The notes: generated by a model not told the origin, from the sequence alone. Shown: positions 23,745 through 33,242, counted from the first letter of the stretch. The stretch: DNA of 40,485 nt from Effusibacillus pohliae DSM 22757 (GCF_000376225.1 NZ_AQXL01000107.1:1-40485); one strand, 5' to 3'. Translations and numbers: made by a program.

Positions 23745-23890
23745 ACGATCGAGGAACCATTTTCCAAACAATGGATTCGCTTCCCTGGCCACCGCAAAAT
23801 ACTAGGGAGACGATCTTTGATGTCGGGTCGACTTTCGGTCAACAAAGCAAGGCGGCAGTCTCCGCTAAAGGAGCCATACCAACGCCCAAC

Positions 23891-23922
23891 AAAAAAGGAT
23901 TGCCCGCATCATAGGCAATCCT
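23891..23922. terminator. Terminator after htrA
   Basis: AGGATTGCC (23896-23904), a 9-base loop, GGCAATCCT (23914-23922). On the minus strand it is followed by a run of six T. The plus-strand exit is also T-rich. Confidence 0.88.
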
Positions 23923-23933
23923 TCTTTATTTTA

Positions 23934-25097
23934 CTACTTCAATTCACCCAATGTAACCGATACGGTTTTCTCCTGGCTGTTCCGGTAGATTGTGACCTGC
24001 ACAGTGTCACCCGGCTGTTTGGAAAACAGGTATTTTCGCAGGTCAAGGAATGTGTTGATCTTGACATTGTCGATCTTTGCAATCACGTCGCCTTTTTGGA
24101 TACCCGCTTTATCCGCCGGTCCGCCCGGTTGAACTGCGGAGACGACAACACCGTAGTCGATCGTCAAGCCTGCCCGATAGTTTTCGGGAATGTCTCGGAC
24201 ATCCAGGCCTAAACCAACCCCCAGCGCCGCCCGCACCACTTTTCCTTTGGTCATCAATTGATTGATGATCGGTTTCGCTTCATCGATCGGAATCGCAAAG
24301 CCGAGGCCTTCCACTCCGCTTTTGGCGATTTTCGCCGAGTTGATTCCGATCAGCTGCCCCTTGATGTTGACCAGGGCGCCGCCCGAATTTCCCGGGTTGA
24401 TCGCGGCATCCGTCTGCAGCACTGTCTGCTCATACGTGACTCGACCAGTTGGATCTTCAACCGGGATTTTTCTGTTTTTTGCCGAAATCACACCGACTGT
24501 AACCGTTTTTTCAAACTCACCCAACGGGTTTCCGATGGCGATCGCCGGTTCCCCAATCTGCAGGGCGTCGGAACTTCCAAATTCGATCGGTTGAATATCC
24601 TTGATCTTGTCGATTGGAACCTGTAAGACTGCCAAGTCGGTCAAGCGGTCAGTCCCCAGCACTTTCGCTTTCACATGCTCATCATTGATCACCACTTCGA
24701 CGTCGGACGCACCGTCCACCACATGGTTGTTGGTGACGATATGGCCCTGCTTGTCGATCAGCACGCCGGACCCTTTGCCGACCGGTTGCTCATCCTTTTG
24801 CGAGAAGAAGCTGTCCACTTTTTGCAGGTTGACGACCGTTACGACGGCCGGTTTCGCGCGATTGACCGCCTGCACGATATCCGAATTTACATTATAGGTG
24901 ACACCTTGCACCGGACCGTTGCCGTTGGAAATCACCGTTTGACTCTGTTCCGGCAGTTTGATCAAATTCGCTTTCAGCATCGTTGGCACCAGCAGCAACG
25001 TGCTGCCCGAGCCGACCAAAGCCGCGATTATGACAGATGCCAGCCATTGGGCGGACGTCCGTTTCGGCTTGGCATCGAACTCGTCGTAAAATCCCAT
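23934..25097 (-). CDS. htrA: HtrA-type membrane-anchored serine protease
   Basis: 387 residues. A short cytoplasmic N-terminus (GFYDEFDAKPKRTS), one transmembrane helix at about residues 18-37, a trypsin-like domain with catalytic His in VTNNHVVDGA, Asp in DRLTDLAVLQV and Ser in NPGNSGGALVN, then one PDZ domain (GVVVSAVQPGGPADKAGI). It degrades misfolded exported proteins at the membrane surface. The ATG at 25097 follows AAGGAGGGGAGTGCG. It lies after the wal genes as in B. subtilis (yycK), with its own promoter at 25153-25182. Confidence 0.96.
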   Translation of the reverse strand: MGFYDEFDAKPKRTSAQWLASVIIAALVGSGSTLLLVPTMLKANLIKLPEQSQTVISNGNGPVQGVTYNVNSDIVQAVNRAKPAVVTVVNLQKVDSFFSQKDEQPVGKGSGVLIDKQGHIVTNNHVVDGASDVEVVINDEHVKAKVLGTDRLTDLAVLQVPIDKIKDIQPIEFGSSDALQIGEPAIAIGNPLGEFEKTVTVGVISAKNRKIPVEDPTGRVTYEQTVLQTDAAINPGNSGGALVNIKGQLIGINSAKIAKSGVEGLGFAIPIDEAKPIINQLMTKGKVVRAALGVGLGLDVRDIPENYRAGLTIDYGVVVSAVQPGGPADKAGIQKGDVIAKIDNVKINTFLDLRKYLFSKQPGDTVQVTIYRNSQEKTVSVTLGELK

Positions 25098-25152
25098 CGC
25101 ACTCCCCTCCTTGAGGAATCTAATGCCGTAGTATAGACCACGGCACACTTCA

Positions 25153-25182
25153 ATTATACAAACCAAGCGTTTTTTTTCTCAA
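25153..25182 (-). promoter_or_regulatory. Promoter of htrA
   Basis: Minus strand: TTGAGA (25177-25182), an 18-base A-rich spacer, a perfect TATAAT (25153-25158), 55 bases before the start codon. Confidence 0.65.
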
Positions 25183-25301
25183 CTTATCAAGCGGTTTTTA
25201 CATAAATTGTTCAGATTCCCGCTTACACATTCCATACCCGGTTTCAGGATCGGTCAAACGGTCATACTAGTAAAATGACGCCATTTCGAGGAGGAGTTCT
25301 C

Positions 25302-25520
25302 ATGAAAAAAAGCCGCCTCACAGCCGAGGTCGACTTGCTCGCACAGATTGCCGATCTGAAAGAGATCGATTACAAAAATACGCTGCTGTTGACCGCGCTG
25401 ATCGAACTGCTGGTGGAAAAAGGGCTGATCCGCCGGCAGGAAGTGCTGGGCAAAGCGCAGCTTCTCGATGCGGAACTAGAGCATCAAATCGACCAGCAGC
25501 TTACGTCGGCCCAGCACTAG
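25302..25520 (+). CDS. Small conserved-looking helical protein between walJ and htrA
   Basis: 72 residues. The ATG at 25302 follows GAGGAGGAGTTCTC, a strong site. The composition is soluble, charged and leucine-rich: KKSRLTAEVDLLAQIADLK, then ALIELLVEKGLIRRQEVL, helices resembling a short dimerising or helix-turn-helix-like fold without a recognised family. It is transcribed against the flanking wal and htrA genes. Its stop codon lies inside a perfect 15-bp hairpin (25515-25549). Function unknown. Confidence 0.8.
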   Translation: MKKSRLTAEVDLLAQIADLKEIDYKNTLLLTALIELLVEKGLIRRQEVLGKAQLLDAELEHQIDQQLTSAQH

Positions 25521-25549
25521 GGGGCTGCAGGCGGTGCAGCCCCCTAGTG
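25515..25549. terminator. Perfect 15-bp stem hairpin overlapping a stop codon
   Basis: CACTAGGGGGCTGCA, loop GGCGG, TGCAGCCCCCTAGTG. The left arm contains the TAG of the 72-residue gene. It separates convergent transcription units; there is no T run on the plus side, so efficient intrinsic termination is not certain despite the strong stem. Confidence 0.65.
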
Positions 25550-25629
25550 GAAACGGCGGCGCGTGCCGTTCGCCCCCGGCTCCCGCACACCGCCACCGGA
25601 ACACAGCCGGCCCATCAGCGGACAGGCGC

Positions 25630-26454
25630 CTACCGCGGCTTGATCTCATACAGCGCCGTCGGCTTGTCCGGATATGTATGATGCAGGCGAACCTGTTTGT
25701 TCGCCGCGGCCAGAATGCCCTGAACGGTGACTTCCGCCAGTTCCGGGTAATTGTTTTCCTGCGACAGGTGGGCGAGCAGCACGTCCAGCGTCCGTTCCGA
25801 CATGATGTCGACAAGTGCTTCGCCCGCCGCTTCATTCGACAAGTGCCCCTTGTCGCTTAAAATCCTTTTTTTCAGATGCCACGGATACGGTCCGACACGA
25901 AGCATGTTGATATCATGATTGCTTTCCAGGATATACGCATCCGCGTCGGCAACCGTTTCTTTCACGCGTGAACTCATGTACCCGAGATCGGTCGCCAGCG
26001 TCAGTTTGTTGTTCTCGTGATAGAACACATAGCCGACAGGTTCTCTTGCGTCATGCGACAAAGGGAACGGTTCGATCAGCAGGTCCTCGAATTCGAGCTT
26101 GTCCCCCACGCGAACCGTTTTCCGGTACGGTTCCGGGTACTCTTTCACCACATTGTGCAGGTCATGCCACGAACCTTCGGTTGCGTAGATCGGGATTTCC
26201 GTTCGTTCGTACCCTTTTTTTCGCCGCTGGCTGATGATTTTCCGAGCGACCACCCCGACACCTTTGATGTGGTCGAAATGTTCATGCGTAATCAAGATGG
26301 CGTCCAAGTCTTCCAAGCAGACCGAAATCTCCGCCATCGCCGTTTCAATCTGCTTGCAAGCGACGCCAGCGTCGATCAGGATCCGGGTTTTTTCCGTTTC
26401 CACATACACCGCGTTCCCGGAACTCCCGCTTGCAAGCACACTAAACCGCAACAT
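25630..26454 (-). CDS. walJ: WalJ (YycJ) metallo-beta-lactamase-fold hydrolase
   Basis: 274 residues. N-terminal SVLASGSSGNAVYVET and metal motif ITHEHFDHIKG (HxHxDH), further ligands in FPLSHDA and ATDLGYMSS, and VLLAHLSQENNY near the end. YycJ is a cytosolic MBL-fold nuclease-like protein linked to cell-wall/division control and mismatch repair. The ATG follows GGAGGGCATTCG, 24 bases after walI. Last gene of the wal operon. Confidence 0.95.
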   Translation of the reverse strand: MLRFSVLASGSSGNAVYVETEKTRILIDAGVACKQIETAMAEISVCLEDLDAILITHEHFDHIKGVGVVARKIISQRRKKGYERTEIPIYATEGSWHDLHNVVKEYPEPYRKTVRVGDKLEFEDLLIEPFPLSHDAREPVGYVFYHENNKLTLATDLGYMSSRVKETVADADAYILESNHDINMLRVGPYPWHLKKRILSDKGHLSNEAAGEALVDIMSERTLDVLLAHLSQENNYPELAEVTVQGILAAANKQVRLHHTYPDKPTALYEIKPR

Positions 26455-26478
26455 CGAATGCCCTCCTGCTTGTCCCCG

Positions 26479-27282
26479 TCATCTTGCCAATTCGACTTCC
26501 CCCGTCAACGCGTTGACGTAATAGACCTCCCGATCGCTGAGGATTCTCCACATCGGGATCAGGTACCATTCGTCCGCATTGAACGGCTTGCTGTAATAGC
26601 CGAGCCGAATTTCCCGTATGACCCTATTATCGGCCCTCTTCCCTGATTTGTCTATCGACTCGGACAAGGATCGCAGCGCGTGGAGGGCGGAAATCACCTG
26701 TTTTCTGCCGCCGCCTTCCCCGACCACATTCAGCGCGGTCTGCTGATACCGGATCAGCTTTCCCCCTTGCACGACCAGTTCCAACGGCGCGGAAAAAATC
26801 GGGTAGTTGTTATACATCTGCAGATACTGGATGATGCCGCTGTCTTTCGATTCCTGCAGCTTCCGGTCGTATTGGTACGTCTCTTTCGGCGACAGTTTGG
26901 CGCCGATCTGGGCGAGCGCCTTGTCGCCCGGATTGTCTTCTTCCAGATTGACCGCGATATGTTTCTCCGACAAGTCAACCGTCACCTGACCAGGCCCCTG
27001 GTGCAGCAGCTTGCCGCCGCCGATCCGCTTCGCCCATTCGTCCGGCGGCAGCGGCAGGTACCGGACTTGCAAAAATCCCAGTTCAGGCGTCGTTTTCGGT
27101 ACCTCGGTACGCAACTCCCATTTTTGCGAAGCCAACAGTTCCCGCACTTCCGCCAGCTGTTCGGCGAACGATTGGACGTAACTGGCCTGTTCGGTGCGGG
27201 CTTGCCAATATTGATACCCAAGCACGATATCCAACAGCAGGAACGTCAAAATCAGATAGGTTTTCGCCCGGCTCCAGTCCAC
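26479..27282 (-). CDS. walI: WalI (YycI) regulator of the WalK kinase
   Basis: 267 residues. One N-terminal transmembrane helix (YLILTFLLLDIVLGY) and an extracytoplasmic domain ending with DREVYYVNALTGEVEL, the PepSY-like finish of the YycI family. With WalH it holds WalK in check through transmembrane contacts. The start is GTG at 27282 with GGGGGAATGACAG upstream, three bases after the walH stop. Confidence 0.93.
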   Translation of the reverse strand: MDWSRAKTYLILTFLLLDIVLGYQYWQARTEQASYVQSFAEQLAEVRELLASQKWELRTEVPKTTPELGFLQVRYLPLPPDEWAKRIGGGKLLHQGPGQVTVDLSEKHIAVNLEEDNPGDKALAQIGAKLSPKETYQYDRKLQESKDSGIIQYLQMYNNYPIFSAPLELVVQGGKLIRYQQTALNVVGEGGGRKQVISALHALRSLSESIDKSGKRADNRVIREIRLGYYSKPFNADEWYLIPMWRILSDREVYYVNALTGEVELAR

Positions 27283-27285
27283 CTG

Positions 27286-28563
27286 TCATTCCCCCGTATC
27301 GAGCCATTTCTCGCCCGTTTGCGCATCGTAGATCGCCGTCGGTGTCCTTGGGTATTCCACGACCCATACCGGCTGCAGCCGGACGTTCCCTTCCGCTTCC
27401 TTCGCAGCGTAAGCCAGGTAGAGATCGCTCGCCCCCTGCCGAATCGCTGGTGCAGGAGGATGAATCTCCACAACCTCTTCTTTCAGAACGGCCCCCAGGT
27501 ACATCGCGCTGCGGGTCATGTCCACCACTTCGCTGCCGTTCAGCGCCACCTGAATTCCTGTCACTCCTGACAACACCGGAAGTCCGTGCCGGTACTCGTT
27601 GAACAGATATTCTTGATGCTCCCCCCAGGCGGTTTGCAGCCGGCCGACATACGCCCCCTGCATGCCGCCATGCTCATTGACAAACGCGACCGCCCGCTGA
27701 AACGCATTGTCTTTCGGCTGCGAGTCCTGCTGTTTTTCCAGCGGCTGCGGGTTGGAATAGTGGATTTTGCGCCCTTTTGCAGAGATCTGCACCGTTCGGC
27801 TGCCGTCCGTCACAATCAGCGAACCGTCCCGCTCCTGAATCCTGCGGGTCAGCGTCGGATCGACAAAAAACGTCCGGGCCAATGAATCTGCCGGCAGCGG
27901 TACCGATTTGCAGGTGATCACCGGTACCCTGATTTTTTCGTTCGGCAGCAAAAATGGCCCGTTCGCTCCCGTTTGCTCCACATACTTTGGCAGCGAGCCC
28001 CACTGGGCCAGCTGCTGGAACAGTCCGGCCTGCTCCGCAATTCGGCCGCGGTAGACCGGCTGTCCTTTCGCAACCAGCGCCGCGTAACCGGCACCGGCAG
28101 GGTCCCGATAGACGAGAATCGCGGTAACCTTCAGCGGGAACTGGTTGGGTGCGATCGTCTTCAGGATGCGAAACACCTGTTCCGCGTTTAATTCCGTCCC
28201 GAACTGAAATTGCATGTAGGGGGCGGCGTGAATCGCCTGCAGCAGTGCGGCCGGATCCACCACCGGTAGCCACTCGCGGACCGTCAGCTTTTTCAGCTCG
28301 TCCCACGCTTTTTCGTACGCGTCCGTAAACGGTCCGGCCACGGTGAAACTCTTGTCCTCCAGCCGCGCCGAGATTTGTACAGGCACCAGCACTTGATCCA
28401 CGCTTTTTCCCAACCCGAAAGCGGGATTCGGGATATACCCGGCCTGATCCAGCGGCTCGAACACGGGCGTGTTCGTCCACAGCGCGATCGACAAAACGAT
28501 CGACAACGCCACCAACACTGCCAACAGGGCGCTTTTCACCCGTTCGATGCGATTCGCCGTCAC
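27286..28563 (-). CDS. walH: WalH (YycH) regulator of the WalK kinase
   Basis: 425 residues. An N-terminal transmembrane helix (ALLAVLVALSIVLSIALW) then three extracytoplasmic domains; the fragments PVFEPLDQAGYIPN and IPVSCK-type SITCKSVPLP region are consistent with YycH. The last segment, TAIYDAQTGEKW, resembles the end of WalI. The start is GTG at 28563, overlapping the walK stop by four bases (GTGA) behind AAAGGAGGGGGCGGC, so translation is coupled. Controls WalK activity together with WalI. Confidence 0.93.
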   Translation of the reverse strand: MTANRIERVKSALLAVLVALSIVLSIALWTNTPVFEPLDQAGYIPNPAFGLGKSVDQVLVPVQISARLEDKSFTVAGPFTDAYEKAWDELKKLTVREWLPVVDPAALLQAIHAAPYMQFQFGTELNAEQVFRILKTIAPNQFPLKVTAILVYRDPAGAGYAALVAKGQPVYRGRIAEQAGLFQQLAQWGSLPKYVEQTGANGPFLLPNEKIRVPVITCKSVPLPADSLARTFFVDPTLTRRIQERDGSLIVTDGSRTVQISAKGRKIHYSNPQPLEKQQDSQPKDNAFQRAVAFVNEHGGMQGAYVGRLQTAWGEHQEYLFNEYRHGLPVLSGVTGIQVALNGSEVVDMTRSAMYLGAVLKEEVVEIHPPAPAIRQGASDLYLAYAAKEAEGNVRLQPVWVVEYPRTPTAIYDAQTGEKWLDTGE

Positions 28564-30323
28564 GCCGCCCCCTCCTTTGCAACCGGCAGAGTGAAGGTGA
28601 CTGTGGTTCCTTGATCAACCACGCTTTCAATCCAAATGTGACCGCCGTGCGCTTCAATGATCTGTTTGGCGATCGACAGTCCCAAGCCGGTGCCTCCCAA
28701 TTTTCGCGAGCGCGCCTTGTCCACCCGGTAAAACCGCTCAAAAATCCGGGGGATGTCTTTCGGCGGGATGCCGATGCCGGAATCGATCACTTTCACTTCC
28801 ACAACATCCTGCCGGGTGCTGGCCGTCAAACGGATCATCCCTTGCGGCGGCGTATGTTTCAACGCATTGGAAACCAGATTGTCCAGCACCTGCACCAGTT
28901 TGTCACGGTCGGCCCAGACCATTGGTAGGGTCGGCGGCACTTCCACAAACATCGAAATTTCCTGCTGCCGGCATTGAAACGAAAAGCGATCCGCCACCTC
29001 ATCGAGAATCTGCAGCAAATTGGTGCCAGCGAACGACCACTGCATCTTCCCGGCATCCAGCCGCGACAGCTGCAGCAATTCGCTGACCATACGCACCATG
29101 CGTTCCGTTTCATTTTGGATCACCTGCAAAAACCGGGTGCGCAGGGTCGGCTCTTCGACCGCCCCATCCTCGAGCGCTTCCAGATAGCTTTTGATCGTCG
29201 TCAGCGGCGTGCGGATTTCGTGCGACACATTCGCCACAAAATCGCGACGCGCCTGCTCTTCCCGCTCTTCCTCGGTGATGTCGCGAATCACGATCACCAG
29301 CCCGGCATGCCCCTGTTCGCCGCGAATCGGCGAGGCATACGCTTGCAAAGTGCGTCCTTTCGGCCCTTTGAACTGCATTTCCCGGCCAGCCATCAGGAAG
29401 TCGGCCTTCTCCTGCTCTTCCTCGATCATCAGCAATTGGCTGATCGGCTGCCCGACCGGGTCTTCTTCGCAATCGAGCAACAATTTGGCTGCCGGATTGA
29501 TCCGCACGATTCGGTTGGACGCATCGACGGCGATCACCCCGTCGCTCAGATGGGTGAGAATCGCCTCCAGCTTTTCCCGTTCCCGTTCGTTTTCGGCCAA
29601 GGCCCCCTGCAAGCGGTGGATCAAGTAGTTGAACGCTTCGCCCAACTGGCCGATCTCATCATCGCTGCGGACGTGTACGGTCTGGTTGAAATCGCCTTTT
29701 GCCATCGCCTTCGCTTTCCTCGTAATCTCGACAATCGGGCTGGTGATCGTCTGCGCCAGCGCCACACCAAGGATCGCCGTCAGCACGAGCGCAATCAGCA
29801 GCCCCGTGTAAAACATCACGTTGATCTCTTTGATCGTTTTGTAAATTTTGTTCATCGGGGCAACCAGATAAACCGCGCCGACCACTTCCGAACCGTTTTT
29901 GATCGGCACAGCCAAAAAAGTGTACCGCTGCCCGGTCGGCGCATCCTCCCGGATCACTTCGTCCTTGCTGCCGAGCAGCGCCCGGGTCACCTCCGTTCGC
30001 AGCCGTTTCTGTCCGACATACGACTTGTCGGCTGACGTGGCGATGATCGTTCCATTTTTGTTCAACACGTAGATTTCCGATTCGGAGGCAAATGAAGTAA
30101 TCAGATTGTCGATATCTTTCACCGTTTCCGGGGTGATCTCTTTTTCCATGTAGCGTTCCAGTTGAGCGGACAAAAACCGCGCCTGTGTGTTAATGGTTGT
30201 CGAAAAATTTCCGAGGAAATAGGAGTTGACCGAGCGAATGAAATAGACGCCGATCAACTGCATCGCAAACAAAATCAGCAGCAGGTACATCAGCACGAGT
30301 TTGCCGCGAATGCTTCGGAACAA
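28560..30323 (-). CDS. walK: WalK (YycG) essential sensor histidine kinase
   Basis: 587 residues. TM1 near residues 8-30, an extracellular Cache/PAS-like sensor to about residue 170, TM2 (YTGLLIALVLTAILGVAL), HAMP, a cytoplasmic PAS domain (GVIAVDASNRIVRINPAA), the H-box FVANVSHEIRTPL with the phospho-His, the N-box LDNLVSNALKHTP and G-boxes DSGIGIPPKD and GGTGLGLSIAK. It responds to cell-wall state and phosphorylates WalR. The start is TTG at 30323 behind AGGAGG with nine-base spacing, seven bases after the walR stop. Confidence 0.97.
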   Translation of the reverse strand: MFRSIRGKLVLMYLLLILFAMQLIGVYFIRSVNSYFLGNFSTTINTQARFLSAQLERYMEKEITPETVKDIDNLITSFASESEIYVLNKNGTIIATSADKSYVGQKRLRTEVTRALLGSKDEVIREDAPTGQRYTFLAVPIKNGSEVVGAVYLVAPMNKIYKTIKEINVMFYTGLLIALVLTAILGVALAQTITSPIVEITRKAKAMAKGDFNQTVHVRSDDEIGQLGEAFNYLIHRLQGALAENEREREKLEAILTHLSDGVIAVDASNRIVRINPAAKLLLDCEEDPVGQPISQLLMIEEEQEKADFLMAGREMQFKGPKGRTLQAYASPIRGEQGHAGLVIVIRDITEEEREEQARRDFVANVSHEIRTPLTTIKSYLEALEDGAVEEPTLRTRFLQVIQNETERMVRMVSELLQLSRLDAGKMQWSFAGTNLLQILDEVADRFSFQCRQQEISMFVEVPPTLPMVWADRDKLVQVLDNLVSNALKHTPPQGMIRLTASTRQDVVEVKVIDSGIGIPPKDIPRIFERFYRVDKARSRKLGGTGLGLSIAKQIIEAHGGHIWIESVVDQGTTVTFTLPVAKEGAA

Positions 30324-30329
30324 GGAGAC

Positions 30330-31016
30330 CTACCTCCTCATGCAGTATCCGACACCCCGGCGAGTCAAAATGTACTTTGGATCGCTCGGATCCGTTTCGA
30401 TCTTTTCCCGCAGCCGGCGGATCGTCACGTCGACCGTGCGGATATCCCCCAGGTAATCGAATCCCCAGACTTCCTGCAGCAGATGTTCGCGGGTCAGCAC
30501 GGTGCCGCGGTGTCTCGCCAGATACACCAGCAACTCGAATTCGCGATGGGTCAGGTCCAGCACTTCCCCGTTTTTTGTGACCTGGTAGGTGGAAGTGTCG
30601 ATCACCAGCTCATCGATCACATAACGGGGCTTCGCATGCAGCAGCGGTTCCTGGTTCTGCCGCCGCAGGTTCGCCTTGACGCGGGCCATCAATTCCCGTG
30701 ACGAAAATGGCTTGGTCACATAATCGTCCGCCCCGAGTTCCAATCCGAGCACCTTGTCGATCTCCGAATCGCGGGCGGTCAGCATGATGATCGGCACCGC
30801 CAGGAAGGAACGGATTTCCTGGCAGACCTGAAAACCGTCTTTTTTCGGCAGCATCACATCGAGCAAAATCAAATCGGGCTGTTCCGCGTGCGCCATCTCC
30901 ACCGCCTCTTCCCCGTCGTGGGCGAGGATCACCTCATAGCCTTCCTTCTCCAGGGAAAATTTTAATATATCGGCTATCGGCAGCTCGTCTTCGACCACCA
31001 AAATTTTCTGGTTCAT
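30330..31016 (-). CDS. walR: WalR (YycF) essential response regulator
   Basis: 228 residues, OmpR family. Receiver with acidic pair VVEDE, phospho-acceptor Asp53 in LILLDVMLP and Lys in [11 protein letters not shown]; the C-terminal winged helix has [15 protein letters not shown] and the recognition region [16 protein letters not shown]. It controls cell-wall hydrolase genes. The ATG follows AAAGGGTGGAAATGC. First gene of the wal operon (walR-walK-walH-walI-walJ), read leftward. Confidence 0.98.
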   Translation of the reverse strand: MNQKILVVEDELPIADILKFSLEKEGYEVILAHDGEEAVEMAHAEQPDLILLDVMLPKKDGFQVCQEIRSFLAVPIIMLTARDSEIDKVLGLELGADDYVTKPFSSRELMARVKANLRRQNQEPLLHAKPRYVIDELVIDTSTYQVTKNGEVLDLTHREFELLVYLARHRGTVLTREHLLQEVWGFDYLGDIRTVDVTIRRLREKIETDPSDPKYILTRRGVGYCMRR

Positions 31017-31208
31017 GCATTTCCACCCTTTCCTGCTCGCCTATCCATTATCTACTTCAATTGTTGCGGCAAAATTCCTTCATAACAAATTGTTCCAGCA
31101 TGGGAAACCGTTGCTCGGTCCAGACTAACGGGTAGCGAAGAAGTGGAAGCAACAGGCCGTCATCTGTCCCGCTCCGCAGAGGAATCAAATCAACCGGGAA
31201 AGGAATCG

Positions 31209-31619
31209 ATGCCAATGCCAGTCAACCGACCGCTGAACAATCCGTTTGATCCGCTGAAAGAACAGGCGATTCTTGCATCATTCAAAGATCCGGATGTGGC
31301 GCAAAAAGCGTCGGAGGAACTGCAAAAAATGGGGATCGAAACGGTGCAAATCGACCGCGTATCGCCCTATCCAGGCCAGCCGGCGCAGCGCCTGATGAAC
31401 CCGATCACCGGAAAAATCCCGTCACTCGGCGACGTGACGCTCGGCATGGACGACATTTCCAGCCGTGACGCGTCCGTGCTGATTGCAGCCGATCCGTCCG
31501 CCAGCGGGCTGTCGGGCGATCCCGTCTCGGGCGAGGATATCTTGATGACCGTGGTCTGCCCGAAAGACAAGGTGGAGCAGGCTGTGGAAGTGATCAAACA
31601 ACATGGGGGAAACACCTAG
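31209..31619 (+). CDS. Small soluble protein, general-stress-protein-like N-terminus
   Basis: 136 residues. The ATG at 31209 follows GGGAAAGGAATCG; a second ATG is two codons on. After a Pro-rich start it has an ILASFKDPDVAQKASEELQK helix and GIETVQIDRVSPYPGQ strand resembling the ferredoxin-like fold of YflT/GsiB-type stress proteins, a central ISSRDASVLIAADP and a matching second half ILMTVVCPKDKVEQAVEVI. No catalytic motif. It is divergent from walR and followed by a good terminator. The family assignment is tentative. Confidence 0.78.
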   Translation: MPMPVNRPLNNPFDPLKEQAILASFKDPDVAQKASEELQKMGIETVQIDRVSPYPGQPAQRLMNPITGKIPSLGDVTLGMDDISSRDASVLIAADPSASGLSGDPVSGEDILMTVVCPKDKVEQAVEVIKQHGGNT

Positions 31620-31664
31620 GTTCACTTGGCCCGGGAGAGAACCAAAGCAATCACGCATAAAAGG

Positions 31665-31711
31665 AAAGATCGCCTCGATGCACGCGGCCAAACCGAGACG
31701 ATCTTATTTTA
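31665..31711 (+). terminator. Terminator after the stress-protein-like gene
   Basis: AAGATCG with inner CTCG pairs with CGAG and CGATCTT, followed by ATTTTA. It lies between convergent units and is A-rich on the reverse exit. Confidence 0.75.
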
Positions 31712-31728
31712 CAAAATATCCTAATTCG

Positions 31729-33063
31729 TTATTGGAGCGATTGAGGTTTGACCGGATCCTTTTCCATTAAACGGTCAAATTGCATTGCGTTATATGCGAA
31801 AGCAAGCGTTGCGATCACCAATAAAAACAACACAGGGAAATTGTAGCGCGCCTGACCTTCGAAAACAAAATAGATCGCAGCATAAAACAAAATATTCATC
31901 GTCAATATAACGGACGGAAAATCCGCAATACGACGCTTTCGAACTATGGCGACCACAGTTTTCGGGATGTTAATTAGTAAGAACAGCAGACCACAACCGC
32001 TCAACACATGGATGACGATGTCCGAAATGTGTCGAAACAACATAAATCGTCTCGTGTTTTTATTGGCGTTTTCCGCAATCGCCCACATTTCAATATCGTT
32101 TGCTCCACTAAAAAAAGTCAGCTTTTCCCTGGCAACGCCCAATTGCAAAAACTGAAGCGGGTGTGTCACAATCCAATGCTGGGCTTCCGCCCGGTACAAG
32201 GGCTCAAGTTTTGGGGAATACTGAGGATACTCGGCGCCAACCGAGCGCAGTTTTTCCTTGAACCCTTCCCGTGGTGTCACTTTTTCCAGCGGCATGTAGC
32301 CACCGTGGAGATTGTCGCTGTTGTTATTAATGAACAGGTTGACGCCTCCGTTGTAAGAAACCGGAATGAATGCATCGAACGTTTTGTAGTTCCGATAGAT
32401 CCACGGTGAAAGGGTCAACGCCATCGCAACAAACACGGAGGCCGCCATCGCCACGGAACGTTTCAGGCTCTTTGTTTGGATCCAATGTAGCATCACCAAG
32501 ACCGCGGGATAAGCCAGGAAAAACGGTCGAGTTAGAGCCGTCACGGCACAAAGGATGCCCAGCAAGGGGTAACGCCAGCGGTTGTCCACCTTTGTAATGC
32601 TAATCCACAATGTCACAGCGAACAGGAACGTGAACAGGATTTCCGAGCCGAGTACGCTGTTATACGCAATATAATTGGGTAAAAGCGCAAGGATGAGATA
32701 TCCCGCCATGGCCAGCCGCCTGTTCGGCAACAGCTTGCGCATCATGAAGAAAAAAACGACCAGTGAAGCAGTCGAAATGATCACGTTGAACACTTTTGCC
32801 GTAAATACATCGGAATGGCCGACTAAGAGAAAATAACAGCCCAGCACCAACGGGTACATAATCCCCACATATCCGGCCGGTTCCCCGTCGACAGCCAACC
32901 CCTGATGGCGGTAAAAACTGAGCGCTGTCTTGTAATAGCCTAAAAAATCCATAATCGGCGGATTTGGTATCTTCACGATCCACAGATACCGCAGTACTGC
33001 ACCCAAACAGGTGATCAACAGGAAAACGGCAAAGCCTGCCCAGTTTCCCCAATATCGCCTCAA
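31729..33063 (-). CDS. GT39/ArnT-like polytopic membrane glycosyltransferase
   Basis: 444 residues with about ten hydrophobic helices. The first extracytoplasmic loop carries PNPPIMDFLGYYK, with the acidic residue expected in GT-C enzymes such as PMT/ArnT (which use lipid-linked sugars), followed by YPLVLGCYFLLVG, ILALLPNYIAYNSVLGSE and ALTRPFFLAYPAV, typical of the family. The start is TTG at 33063 behind AAGGAGG; no ATG fits. It stands alone; the next gene to the right on this strand is tRNA-Phe. Acceptor unknown. Confidence 0.85.
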   Translation of the reverse strand: MRRYWGNWAGFAVFLLITCLGAVLRYLWIVKIPNPPIMDFLGYYKTALSFYRHQGLAVDGEPAGYVGIMYPLVLGCYFLLVGHSDVFTAKVFNVIISTASLVVFFFMMRKLLPNRRLAMAGYLILALLPNYIAYNSVLGSEILFTFLFAVTLWISITKVDNRWRYPLLGILCAVTALTRPFFLAYPAVLVMLHWIQTKSLKRSVAMAASVFVAMALTLSPWIYRNYKTFDAFIPVSYNGGVNLFINNNSDNLHGGYMPLEKVTPREGFKEKLRSVGAEYPQYSPKLEPLYRAEAQHWIVTHPLQFLQLGVAREKLTFFSGANDIEMWAIAENANKNTRRFMLFRHISDIVIHVLSGCGLLFLLINIPKTVVAIVRKRRIADFPSVILTMNILFYAAIYFVFEGQARYNFPVLFLLVIATLAFAYNAMQFDRLMEKDPVKPQSLQ

Positions 33064-33211
33064 CCTCGATCCGCCTCCTTAACGCCTGCCTCAGTCCGAT
33101 ACTAACAATGAACATCCTATAAAATCAACTTTTTTGGACCGTGCAAGCTGAGTTGTGCAACAACATCCTGCTTCTGCATCAGAATGAAAACACGTCGAAT
33201 AGTCGAATAGG

Positions 33212-33242
33212 AAAAAAGCGAGCCGAAGAGACCCGCTTTTTT
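33212..33242 (-). terminator. Terminator of tRNA-Phe
   Basis: Minus strand: AAAAAGCGGGT, loop, GCTCGCTTTTTT (imperfect stem AAAAAGCG/CGCTTTTT), 22 bases after the tRNA end. Confidence 0.75.

Noticed and set aside
25267-25273. CATACTA as a sigma-G -10 for the 72-residue gene
   Set aside because: The -10-like heptamer is present, but no sigma-G -35 lies at the right spacing.
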